Shown here: piece by piece, positions 6,255 to 13,236 of the stretch
Layout: each line of letters opens with the position of its first letter
Numbering within the stretch: position 1 is the first letter of the stretch
Assembly (NCBI GenBank): GCA_019421525.1
Contig: JAHZFC010000027.1
Coordinates: 1-15,506 of the forward strand
Reading direction: 5' to 3'
Length of the DNA stretch: 15,506 nt
Source of the DNA: Clostridiales bacterium
Lineage (GTDB): Bacteria; Bacillota; Clostridia; Oscillospirales; Oscillospiraceae
Notes under the pieces: model-generated
What the model was told of the DNA's origin: nothing
Databases searched by the model: none
Seen by the model: only the letters and a program-made list of their open reading frames with translations
Made by a program: the position numbers and the translations under genes

Positions 6255-8239
6255 ACTACCCCTTCCGGTCCGCGGCCATCGACTTCATGCTGGGCAAGCT
6301 GGACCCGGAGGGGTTCCGGGCCAGGATCATGAGCCTGAAGGAGAACTACCCCCACGACAACTTCTACGGCGCCCTCAACGTCATCGGCAGCCACGACCGG
6401 GAGCGGGTGCTCACCACCCTGGGGGAGGCCCCGGAGGAGCAGGAGCTCACCGAGCTCCAGCGGGAGCTGTTCCGCCTGGCGGACGACCGCTATGACCTGG
6501 CCCGGCGGCGGCTGAAGATGCTCTCCCTCATCCAGTTCACCATGCCCGGCGTGCCCTGCGTCTACTACGGCGACGAGGCGGGGGTCCAGGGCTATACCGA
6601 CCCCTTCAACCGCAGTCCCTACCCCTGGGGACGGGAGGACCAGGAGCTGCTGGCCCACTACCGGATGCTGGCCGCCCTGCGGCAGCAGTATCCGGTCTTT
6701 GCCCAGGGGGAGTACGAGCCCCAGGCCTTCGGCGGCCATGTCTACGGCTGCCGCCGGTGGGACGGGGAGAGCCAGGTGCAGGTGCTGGTCAACCGGGGCA
6801 TCTTCGAGCATGAGACGGTCCGAGTGCCCATGGCCGCCCCCTGTGCCCTGGAGCTGACCAGCGCCCGGTGGCTGGAGCCGGACGGGGACGGGATGCTCAC
6901 CATCCAGCTGGAGCCCCTGTCCGGAGCGGTCATCCAGTTCCTGCCCCAGCGGCCCCAGTCCATGGAGCTGCCCCGGGCGGCGGGAGTGGTGTGCCATCTG
7001 ACGGCCATCCCCGGCCGGCACGGGCGGCCCACCCTCACCGACGGGCGGGACTTTGTGGACTTTCTGGCCAGGGCCGGGCAGAAGCTGTGGCAGGTGCTGC
7101 CCCTGGACCCGGTGGGGATGGCCGCCTCCCCCTATGTGAGCCCGGCGGCCTTTGCCGGGGAGACCAGCCTCATCGACCGGGACCGCCAGCCCGACTGGAA
7201 CGGCTATGACGCCTTCTGCCGGGACAACGCCGGTTGGCTGGACGACTGCGCCCTGTACATGGCCATCCGGGAGGCCCGGAAGGGAGCGTCCTGGCAGCAG
7301 TGGCCGGAGGACGAGCGGGACCGGACCGATCTGGGGGCGCTGAAGGCCAAGTACGCGGCGGCCATGGAGGGCTACCGCCGGGACCAGTACTGGTTTTGGA
7401 GCCAGTGGGGACAGCTCAAGGACTACGCCAACAGCCAGGGGGTGCGCATCGTCGGCGACCTGCCCCTGGGGGTGGCGGCGGACTCGGCGGACGTGTGGGC
7501 CCACCGGGAGCTGTTCCAGCTGGACAGCCGGGGCTGGCCCAGCCGGACGGCGGGGGTGCCCCCTGATTACTACTGCCCCGACGGGCAGAACTGGGGCAGC
7601 CCGGTGTATGACTGGGATGCCTTGGCCGCCAGCGGCTACCGCTGGTGGATCGACCGGCTGGGCCACGCCATGAGGGCCTTTGACTATGTGCGGCTGGACC
7701 ACTTCCGGGGCTTTTCCGAGTACTATTCCATCCCCGCTGGAAAGAGCGGGAAATGGGGCGGCTGGCGGCCCGGCCCGGGGCTTGCCATGTTCAAGGCCGC
7801 CCGGGAGGAGCTGGGCCCCCTGCCCATCCTGGCCGAGGACCTGGGGCTGCTGGACGCGGGAGTGTACCGCCTGCTGGCCCAGACGGGCTTCCCCGGGATG
7901 GACGTGTACCAGTTCGAGGGGGCGGCGCTGCTGTCCATGGACCGGGACCGGGCGGCGGGCCGGGTGTTCTACGCCTCCACCCACGACAGCCAGACCCTGG
8001 CGGGCTGGTGCGCCCAGCAGGGGGAGGACCCGGATCAGGTGATCCGGGGGCTGTACGCCTCCCCGGCGGGATGGGCCATGCTCCAGCTCCAGGACCTGTT
8101 GGGCCTGGGGGACGAGGCCCGGTTCAACACCCCCGGCACGGTGGGGCCGCAGAACTGGTCCTGGCGGGCCGCGGCGGACCAGCTCACCGACCAGGTGGCG
8201 GAGCGGTTCCGCCGGCTGGCAGAGGAGAACGGAAGATAA
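6251..8239 (+). CDS. malQ: C-terminal part of GH13 domain fused to GH77 4-alpha-glucanotransferase (MalQ-like)
   Basis: Residues 1-240 are the end of the GH13 domain (MNYPFR, NVIGSHDRERVLT with His48/Asp49, PGVPCVYYGDEAGVQG) plus a beta-rich C-terminal module. From about residue 243 the protein is GH77: AGQKLWQVLPLDP and SPYVSPAAFAGE, then VRLDHFRGF with presumed nucleophile Asp483, LAEDLGLL with acid/base Glu529, STHDSQT with stabilising Asp579, and NTPGTVGPQNWSWR near the end. GH77 enzymes transfer maltodextrin segments between glucans, trimming or remodelling glycogen branches. All three GH77 catalytic acids are present, so this half may work if it is translated. The GH77 part is about 420 residues, shorter than typical MalQ (about 500), and has HDSQ where MalQ usually has HDND. 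Originally this and the preceding ORF were most likely one gene. ATG 6251 is used as the start only because the upstream frame is disrupted. Confidence 0.88.
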   Translation: MNYPFRSAAIDFMLGKLDPEGFRARIMSLKENYPHDNFYGALNVIGSHDRERVLTTLGEAPEEQELTELQRELFRLADDRYDLARRRLKMLSLIQFTMPGVPCVYYGDEAGVQGYTDPFNRSPYPWGREDQELLAHYRMLAALRQQYPVFAQGEYEPQAFGGHVYGCRRWDGESQVQVLVNRGIFEHETVRVPMAAPCALELTSARWLEPDGDGMLTIQLEPLSGAVIQFLPQRPQSMELPRAAGVVCHLTAIPGRHGRPTLTDGRDFVDFLARAGQKLWQVLPLDPVGMAASPYVSPAAFAGETSLIDRDRQPDWNGYDAFCRDNAGWLDDCALYMAIREARKGASWQQWPEDERDRTDLGALKAKYAAAMEGYRRDQYWFWSQWGQLKDYANSQGVRIVGDLPLGVAADSADVWAHRELFQLDSRGWPSRTAGVPPDYYCPDGQNWGSPVYDWDALAASGYRWWIDRLGHAMRAFDYVRLDHFRGFSEYYSIPAGKSGKWGGWRPGPGLAMFKAAREELGPLPILAEDLGLLDAGVYRLLAQTGFPGMDVYQFEGAALLSMDRDRAAGRVFYASTHDSQTLAGWCAQQGEDPDQVIRGLYASPAGWAMLQLQDLLGLGDEARFNTPGTVGPQNWSWRAAADQLTDQVAERFRRLAEENGR

Positions 8240-8242
8240 ATG

Positions 8243-8279
8243 AAAACCCAGGTCTGGTGAGAGCCAGACCTGGGTTTTT
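8243..8279 (+). terminator. Strong intrinsic terminator after the GH77 gene
   Basis: A perfect 15-bp stem (8243-8257 with 8264-8278, loop TGAGAG) ends in TTTTT and begins 3 bp after the stop codon. It marks the end of the glycogen operon. The A-rich left foot also makes it plausible as a terminator for transcripts coming from the other strand. Confidence 0.93.
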
Positions 8280-8337
8280 ATGCTGCAAGGGTCGGCACCC
8301 GTGCCTGTTATCCAAAGGCTGTGCCTTTGGGAACGAA

Positions 8338-8365
8338 CTTTCCCGACCCCATTTCTTTTGACAGC
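8338..8365 (+). repeat. Left copy of 28-bp perfect inverted repeat
   Basis: This is the exact reverse complement of 8884-8911. Its inner part (TTTCTTTTG at 8352-8360) also pairs locally with CAAAAGAAA at 8368-8376, so the arm can fold either as a short local hairpin or as a long-range panhandle with the right copy. Confidence 0.95.
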
Positions 8366-8776
8366 GCCAAAAGAAACGGTGTCGGACCGCCAAAGAAAAG
8401 CGCTTGCCATGCTTCGCTGCCTACCACTCATCGACCGGCGCTGAGCTAACTAGGACTGTCTGGCACCCCTGCGCCGCTGCCGCTGATGCGGACAAAGGTA
8501 GCTCCCCCAGCGGCCCACGGGAGTGCGCCTAGTGCAGGCGCTTGATGGCAGTAGGCGTGCCCCGTAGGCCGGCACGTCTCTACAACTGCCAATGGAGCGG
8601 CAGCGAAAAATAGTGGCTTCGAGTGTCGGCTTACCCCAACGCCGGAAGTAGACAGTGGCACTACTTATCCTGCTCTCCCGTAAATCAAATCGGGGTTCGG
8701 GGGTGCAGGCGCTTAGGACGAAAGCGCGTCCTTGGCGCTTGAAGTTCTTCCGCGCCCAACCCCCGGCGCATCTTTG

Positions 8777-8804
8777 CCTACTTTCTGTGCGTACAGAAAG
8801 TAGG
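8777..8804. repeat. Perfect 12-bp stem-loop inside the repeat element
   Basis: Arms CCTACTTTCTGT (8777-8788) and its exact reverse complement (8793-8804) enclose a GCGT tetranucleotide loop. It is the longest local hairpin of the element and the first in a run of hairpins that reaches 8936. Confidence 0.9.
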
Positions 8805-8883
8805 TCGCCGCAAGGCGAAACCTTGCAGGGGCCGGAGGCCAGCCATGGCCTCAACGGGTGGCAAGGGTGATACCCTTGCTGTG

Positions 8884-8911
8884 GCTGTCAAAAGAAATGG
8901 GGTCGGGAAAG
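8884..8911 (-). repeat. Right copy of 28-bp perfect inverted repeat
   Basis: This is the exact reverse complement of 8338-8365, separated from it by 518 bp. On the outer side both copies are followed within 6-7 nt by an 8-bp-stem hairpin of near-identical sequence. Confidence 0.95.
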
Positions 8912-8936
8912 AAGATACCAAGGGCGCGGCCCTTGG
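8912..8936 (-). terminator. Probable terminator for the PucR-type gene, shared with the end of the repeat element
   Basis: On the - strand, starting 7 nt after the regulator's stop codon, an 8-bp stem (8929-8936 with 8918-8925, 3-nt loop) is followed by a T-rich tract (TATCTTCTTT). It is also the outer hairpin of the repeat element, so the element may supply the terminator. Confidence 0.55.
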
Positions 8937-8943
8937 CCCAGCC

Positions 8944-10200
8944 TCACCCCCGCTGGGTCAGGTCCCACAGCAGGAAGCTCAGAAGCAGGTTCATCAGCGT
9001 CTTGGAGTCCTCCAGGTCCAGGTCGAACAGCTCCGAGATGCGGTTGAGGCGGTATTGGAAGGTGTTCTTGTGCAGCTCCAGCATGGCCGCCGCCGCGTGC
9101 TTGTCCAGCATATTCATCAGGTACTCATAAAGAGTTTGGAAATAGTCGGTCTTGTGCTCCTGGTCGTAGCGGTGGATGGCGGGCAGGGCAGGGTGGAGGA
9201 AGGTGTCCGCGTCCTCATGCTCCAAAATGGAGGCGATCATGGGCAGAGGCATATAGTCGGAAAAGACAGCCCGGCGTCCGCTCCCCATCCGCAGGGCCAT
9301 CTTGGCGGACAGCAGGGCCTGCCGGTAATAGGTGTGGACCCGGCTCACATCCTGGAAGGTGTCGCTCAGGCCGGAGACCAGGTCGAACTGCTCAAAGAAG
9401 TGGAAGAGGTTGCGCACCTGGACGCTGTTGGCCGGGCGGAAACCGTGGCCGGAGCGGTTTGCCTTCACGCCTCCCAGCAGGGTGACCATAGCCTCCGCCT
9501 CCTGGTGGACCAGGCACACCACCCCCCGGAACCGCTCCCGCAGCTGCATGACCGTGTAGTCGGCAAAGGCCCGCTGGGAGGCCATGGTGCCGAAGGGGGT
9601 GACCATGACGGCATACTGCCCCCCCAGGGCGGAGCTCAGGGCGTGGACAGCCTTGGACACCAGGTGCTGGGGACTGTCCGGATCCAGCAGGAGCTGGAGG
9701 TCCGTGGTGAGGGCCTGGGTCCAGTTGTCCATCCCGCCGGCCCGGCGGTCCGCCTTCTGCCGCAGCAGCTCGGTGAGCGTGTCCATGATGGCCAGGTCGT
9801 CCTCCTGGAGGGGAAGGCCGCCCAGGTAGACGATGACATGGCCCCGGACCGTCTTGCTGCGCACCACCTCGCCGAACAGGCGGGGGATGTCCCGGCACAG
9901 GCCGGAATCGGCATAAAAGGGACGGTAGAAAGGCTCCTGGCCGGACAGGTTCTCATCGAGGATCTTCCAGACCTCATCCAGAGGCAGGTGGCGCTGCTCA
10001 TAGAGCTGATCCCAGTCATGGTCCCCGGTGGGGCGGTTGGGATACATGGCCCGGATCTGGAACAGCTCGTTGGTGTAGAGCACAGGCGCCTGATAGATCT
10101 CACTGGCGGCCTGGATGAGGGCGGTCAGCCCGGTCTCCAGAGAGGCGTTGAACAGCTTCCAGGTGGCGGTGAGCAGCCGTTGGGATGGGGTCGGTTCCAT
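8944..10200 (-). CDS. PucR/CdaR-type transcriptional regulator with C-terminal helix-turn-helix
   Basis: This is a 418-residue cytosolic protein. The start is ATG at 10200 (MEPTPSQRLL), chosen because AAGGAG (10207-10212 on the + strand) lies 6 nt upstream; the frame is open 96 codons further, but that part has no site and reads as intergenic. The C-terminal 55 residues fit the PucR-type helix-turn-helix: YLMNMLDKHAAAAMLELHKN, then TFQYRLNRISELFDLDL (about 362-397), the part that reads DNA in CdaR/PucR proteins. The roughly 300 residues before it would be the sensory part, probably a GAF-like region then a CdaR-type middle domain; I do not recognise the ligand. The gene is divergent from the aldehyde and alcohol dehydrogenase pair, so it most likely activates or represses that operon. 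It has no membrane segments. Confidence 0.85.
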   Translation of the reverse strand: MEPTPSQRLLTATWKLFNASLETGLTALIQAASEIYQAPVLYTNELFQIRAMYPNRPTGDHDWDQLYEQRHLPLDEVWKILDENLSGQEPFYRPFYADSGLCRDIPRLFGEVVRSKTVRGHVIVYLGGLPLQEDDLAIMDTLTELLRQKADRRAGGMDNWTQALTTDLQLLLDPDSPQHLVSKAVHALSSALGGQYAVMVTPFGTMASQRAFADYTVMQLRERFRGVVCLVHQEAEAMVTLLGGVKANRSGHGFRPANSVQVRNLFHFFEQFDLVSGLSDTFQDVSRVHTYYRQALLSAKMALRMGSGRRAVFSDYMPLPMIASILEHEDADTFLHPALPAIHRYDQEHKTDYFQTLYEYLMNMLDKHAAAAMLELHKNTFQYRLNRISELFDLDLEDSKTLMNLLLSFLLWDLTQRG

Positions 10201-10490
10201 GGGGGGCTCCTTTCTCGCGGGACAGCGCGGAGGGAAAAGTTGTTTCAAACACAGCACAAGTGGCCGGGGATCTCCAGAGAGGATGGGGGATGCTGAGGGC
10301 TGGGCAGTGGAGCGCAGAGAGGGAAGTGCCAGTTCAGAGCAAAAGATCGTGAAAAAGCAGAACAATTCTTTTGTGCGGATGAACAAACCCGGGGAGACAG
10401 AACACCGCCTCTGAACAAAGACAAAGAGAAAATGGCCCGCTATAATAGAAGCAACAACAAAGCCATAGGACTTTTGAAGGAGTGACAAAG
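10201..10490. promoter_or_regulatory. Divergent control region between the regulator and the dehydrogenase operon
   Basis: This 290-bp gene-free stretch holds the + strand promoter described separately and the regulator's ribosome binding site. A short odd palindrome TGTTTCAAACA (10241-10251) lies about 40 bp upstream of the regulator start and is a weak operator candidate. I could not find a convincing -10/-35 pair for the - strand gene. Confidence 0.45.
10418..10446 (+). promoter_or_regulatory. Sigma-70-type promoter of the aldehyde/alcohol dehydrogenase operon
   Basis: A perfect TATAAT (10441-10446) is preceded at 17 bp by AAGACA (10418-10423, four of six bases of the -35 consensus). It lies 44 bp upstream of the ATG. 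The poor -35 next to a perfect -10 fits a promoter that depends on an activator. Confidence 0.7.
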
Positions 10491-11975
10491 ATGAACGTGA
10501 AGCTGAAGGAACGATATGGACTGTATATCAACGGACAATGGGTGCCCGCATCGGACGGAGCCACCTTTGAGACCCACAGCCCCGCCACCGGAGAGCACCT
10601 GGCCAACTGCGCCGAGGCCACCCGGGAGGATGTGGACGCGGCGGTGCAGGCGGCCTGGGCGGCATTCCCCGCCTGGAAGGCAGTGGAGCCCGCCAAGCGC
10701 TCTGAGATCCTGCTGAAGATCGCCGACCGCATCGATGAGAACGCCGAGCTGCTGGCCACGGTGGAGAGCATGGACAACGGCAAACCCATCCGGGAGACCA
10801 TGGCCATCGACGTGCCCTACTCCTCCGACCACTTCCGGTACTTCGCCGGGGCCATCCGCACGGAGGAGGGCTCTGCCAAGGTGCTGGACGGCAACTTCCT
10901 CAGCCTGGTGCTCCAGGAGCCCATCGGCGTGGTGGGACAGATCGTGCCCTGGAATTTCCCGCTGCTCATGGCCGCCTGGAAGCTGGCGCCCGCCCTGGCC
11001 GCCGGGGACTGTGTGGTGCTCAAGAGCTCTTCCGCCACCCCTCTGAGCGCCCTGGTGCTCATGGAGCTCATCGGAGACCTGCTCCCCGCCGGGGTGGTCA
11101 ACGTCATCACCGGCAAGGGTTCCAAGTCCGGCCAGTATATGCTGGAGCACTCCGGCTTCCGCAAGCTGGCCTTCACCGGATCCACCGAGGTGGGCCTGGA
11201 TGTGGGCAAGGCAGCGGCAGAAAAGCTCATCCCCTCCACCCTGGAGCTGGGCGGCAAGAGCGCCAACATCTACTTTGACGACTGCCAGTGGGATATGGCC
11301 CTGGACGGCCTCCAGCTGGGCATCCTGTTCAACCAGGGCCAGGTGTGCTGCGCCGGCTCCCGGGTGTTCGTCCAGGAGGGCATCTACGACAAGTTCGTGG
11401 CCGCCTCTGTGGACGCGTTCCAGAAGATCCGGGTGGGCGATCCCCTGGATCCCAACACTCAGATGGGTTCCCAGATCAACGAGGGACAGCTGAAGAAGAT
11501 CATGTCCTACATCGACATCGCCAAACAGGAAGGGGCTACCATCGCCTGCGGCGGCGCCCCCTGCACCGAGGGCGTATGTGCCAAGGGCAGCTTCATGCAG
11601 CCCACCCTGATCACCAACGTCACCAACGACATGCGGGTGGCCCAGGAGGAGATTTTCGGCCCCGTGGCCGTGGTCATCAAGTTCAAGACGGAGGAGGAGG
11701 TCATCGCCATGGCCAACGACTCCATCTACGGTCTGGGCGGCGCGGTGTGGACCCGGGACCTGAACCGGGCCATCCGGGTGTCCCGGGGCATCGAGACCGG
11801 GCGCATGTGGGTCAACACCTACAACCAGATCCCCGCCGGCGCCCCCTTCGGCGGCTACAAGCACTCCGGCATCGGCCGGGAGACCCACAAGGTCATCCTG
11901 TCCCACTACACCCAGCAGAAGAACATCATGATCAACCTGGGGGAGACCCCCTCCGGTTTCTATCCGGCCCAGTGA
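10491..11975 (+). CDS. NAD(P)-dependent aldehyde dehydrogenase (AldB/ExaC/AcoD-like)
   Basis: This enzyme oxidises an aldehyde, most likely acetaldehyde or a similar short one, to the carboxylate in the cytosol. The start is ATG 10491, with AAGGAG (10477-10482) 8 nt upstream; the in-frame GTG at 10482 overlaps that site and is unlikely. The 494-residue length is standard. Key residues: PWNFP with Asn155, LELGGKS with general base Glu252, GQVCCAGSR with nucleophile Cys286, and EEIFGPV. The stretch MDNGKPIRETMAIDVP, the SDHFRYFAG that follows and the C-terminal FGGYKHSGIGRETHK are close to the E. coli AldB type. It is followed after 35 bp by an iron alcohol dehydrogenase, so the two could act in series (alcohol to aldehyde to acid). 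The physiological substrate cannot be decided from sequence. Confidence 0.93.
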   Translation: MNVKLKERYGLYINGQWVPASDGATFETHSPATGEHLANCAEATREDVDAAVQAAWAAFPAWKAVEPAKRSEILLKIADRIDENAELLATVESMDNGKPIRETMAIDVPYSSDHFRYFAGAIRTEEGSAKVLDGNFLSLVLQEPIGVVGQIVPWNFPLLMAAWKLAPALAAGDCVVLKSSSATPLSALVLMELIGDLLPAGVVNVITGKGSKSGQYMLEHSGFRKLAFTGSTEVGLDVGKAAAEKLIPSTLELGGKSANIYFDDCQWDMALDGLQLGILFNQGQVCCAGSRVFVQEGIYDKFVAASVDAFQKIRVGDPLDPNTQMGSQINEGQLKKIMSYIDIAKQEGATIACGGAPCTEGVCAKGSFMQPTLITNVTNDMRVAQEEIFGPVAVVIKFKTEEEVIAMANDSIYGLGGAVWTRDLNRAIRVSRGIETGRMWVNTYNQIPAGAPFGGYKHSGIGRETHKVILSHYTQQKNIMINLGETPSGFYPAQ

Positions 11976-12010
11976 GGCAAGCTATCAACACCTGAAAGGA
12001 GCGCATGACC

Positions 12011-13177
12011 ATGTCCACCTATTATTTCCTCCCCACCCGCAACGTGTTTGGGCAGAACTCTGTCGAAGAGGTGGGAGACCTGATGAAGAGCCTGGGCGGC
12101 AGCCGGGCCATGATCGTCACCGACGACTTCCTCAGCAAGTCCCCCATGACAGCCCGCATCCAGGGCATCCTGGAGCAGTCCGGCATCCAGTCCCACGTGT
12201 TCGCCGGAGCGGAGCCCAACCCCAAGGACACCAATGTGGAGGCAGGTCTGCGCTTCTATCAGGAACATGGGTGTGACAGTATCATCTCCCTGGGGGGCGG
12301 TTCCTCCCACGACTGCGCCAAGGCCATCGGCCTGGTGGCCACCAACGGCGGCACCATCCACGACTACGAGGGGGTGGACCGGGCCCACGCCGCCCTGCCT
12401 CCGCTGCTGGCCATCAACACCACTGCCGGCACCGCCTCGGAGATCACCCGGTTCTGCATCATCACCGACACCAGCCGCAAGGTGAAGATGTGCATCGTGG
12501 ACTGGCGGGTCACCCCCAGCGTGGCCGTCAACGACCCGGAGCTGATGAAGGGCATGCCCGTCTCCCTCACCGCGGCCACCGGCATGGACGCCCTGACCCA
12601 CGCCATCGAGGCCTATGTGTCCACCAACGCCAACGCCCTGACCGACGCCGCGGCCATCAAGGCAATCGACATGATCGGCCACTATCTGCCCAAGGCGGTG
12701 GCCAACGGCGAGTACATGAGGGCCCGGGACGAGATGGCCTATGCCCAGTATCTGGCGGGCATCGCCTTCAACAATGCCTCCCTGGGCTACGTCCACGCCA
12801 TGGCCCACCAGCTGGGCGGCTTCTATGACCTGCCCCACGGCGTGTGCAACGCGGTGCTGCTGCCCTATGTGTGCAAGTTCAACATCATCGGCAACTTCAA
12901 TCGCTTCGTGGACATCGCGAAGGCCATGAACATGAACGTGGACGGCCTGTCCACCTCCGACGCGGCGGAGCTGTGCGTCCGGGGCCTGAAACGGTTCAGC
13001 GACTATCTGGGCATCGCCCCCAACCTGGCCGTCCTGGGGGCCAAGCCCGAGGACTTCGAGATCATGGCAGAAAATGCCATGAAGGACGCCTGCGCGGTCA
13101 CCAACCCCCGCAAGGCCACCAAGCAGCAGATCATCGACATCTATCAGCAGGCCTACGACGGCGCGCTGAGTCGCTAA
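12011..13177 (+). CDS. Iron-dependent (group III) alcohol dehydrogenase
   Basis: This 388-residue NAD(P)-linked alcohol dehydrogenase/aldehyde reductase belongs to the FucO/YiaY/AdhB family. I chose ATG 12011 (MSTYYFLPTRNVFG) because AAGGAG (11996-12001) is 9 nt away; ATG 12005 is in frame but only 3 nt from the site. The N-terminal nucleotide domain has SLGGGSSHDCAKAIG and TTAGTASEITRF. The metal-binding half has GMDALTHAIEAY (Asp193, His197) and YVHAMAHQLGGFYDLPHGV (His262, His276), which gives the full Asp-His-His-His iron site. It forms an operon with the upstream aldehyde dehydrogenase. Either direction is possible: oxidation of a primary alcohol together with the aldehyde dehydrogenase, or disposal of aldehydes by reduction. 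The exact alcohol is unknown. Confidence 0.93.
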   Translation: MSTYYFLPTRNVFGQNSVEEVGDLMKSLGGSRAMIVTDDFLSKSPMTARIQGILEQSGIQSHVFAGAEPNPKDTNVEAGLRFYQEHGCDSIISLGGGSSHDCAKAIGLVATNGGTIHDYEGVDRAHAALPPLLAINTTAGTASEITRFCIITDTSRKVKMCIVDWRVTPSVAVNDPELMKGMPVSLTAATGMDALTHAIEAYVSTNANALTDAAAIKAIDMIGHYLPKAVANGEYMRARDEMAYAQYLAGIAFNNASLGYVHAMAHQLGGFYDLPHGVCNAVLLPYVCKFNIIGNFNRFVDIAKAMNMNVDGLSTSDAAELCVRGLKRFSDYLGIAPNLAVLGAKPEDFEIMAENAMKDACAVTNPRKATKQQIIDIYQQAYDGALSR

Positions 13178-13195
13178 CGAAAGAGAGATCCGACC

Positions 13196-13228
13196 AAAGC
13201 CCCCGCCGGCCTGCCGGCGGGGGCCTTT
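13196..13228. terminator. Bidirectional terminator between adh and cdd
   Basis: An 11-bp GC-rich stem (13199-13209 with 13214-13224, loop CCTG) is flanked by AAA on the left and CTTT on the right. It lies between the convergent alcohol dehydrogenase (stop 13177) and cytidine deaminase (stop 13237), so it can serve both transcripts. Confidence 0.8.
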
Positions 13229-13236
13229 CATCGCGG

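Larger units (their letters stand above)
8285..8936. repeat. Non-coding structured repeat element with long inverted terminal repeats (MITE/BIME-like)
   Basis: This roughly 650-bp stretch between convergent genes has no credible ORF. It is less GC-rich than its neighbours and full of stem-loops. The ends mirror each other. On the left, reading inward, there is a hairpin (CCAAAGGC/GCCTTTGG, 8312-8330), a 7-nt spacer, then a 28-bp core (8338-8365). On the right, reading inward on the other strand, there is a matching hairpin (CCAAGGGC/GCCCTTGG, 8918-8936), a 6-nt spacer, then the perfect reverse complement of the core (8884-8911). Inside are further hairpins at 8525-8541, 8777-8804, 8835-8852 and 8861-8879, and a 12-bp direct repeat at 8532-8543 and 8703-8714. 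I see no transposase and no clear target-site duplication. It could be a multi-copy extragenic repeat, a degraded mobile element, or a structured RNA. Confidence 0.75.

Noticed and set aside
6149..8431. 760-residue ORF on the - strand across the GH13-GH77 gene
   Set aside because: It is the same kind of antisense shadow, rich in Pro, Gly, His and Gln, opposite a gene with complete catalytic motifs.
8450..8854. 134-residue - strand ORF inside the repeat element
   Set aside because: It has a TTG start without a ribosome binding site, Arg/Ser/Cys-rich composition, and overlaps several perfect hairpins. It is more likely a by-product of the structured repeat than a protein.
8285..8936. CRISPR array or insertion sequence
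   Set aside because: There are no regularly spaced direct repeats, no transposase remnant and no visible target-site duplication. The structure is inverted and hairpin-based.
8845..10296. 483-residue ORF on the + strand opposite the PucR-type gene
   Set aside because: It is antisense to a gene with a proper ribosome binding site and helix-turn-helix, and has repetitive Gly/Gln/Val composition.
10425..10450. Sigma-54 promoter (TGGCCC near 10433)
   Set aside because: The -12 GC element is not at the required spacing, and a perfect TATAAT explains the site better.
10201..10488. 96-codon N-terminal extension of the PucR-type gene
   Set aside because: It would read through the divergent promoter region including TATAAT, has no ribosome binding site, and its sequence does not look like a protein domain. 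ATG 10200 has AAGGAG at ideal spacing.
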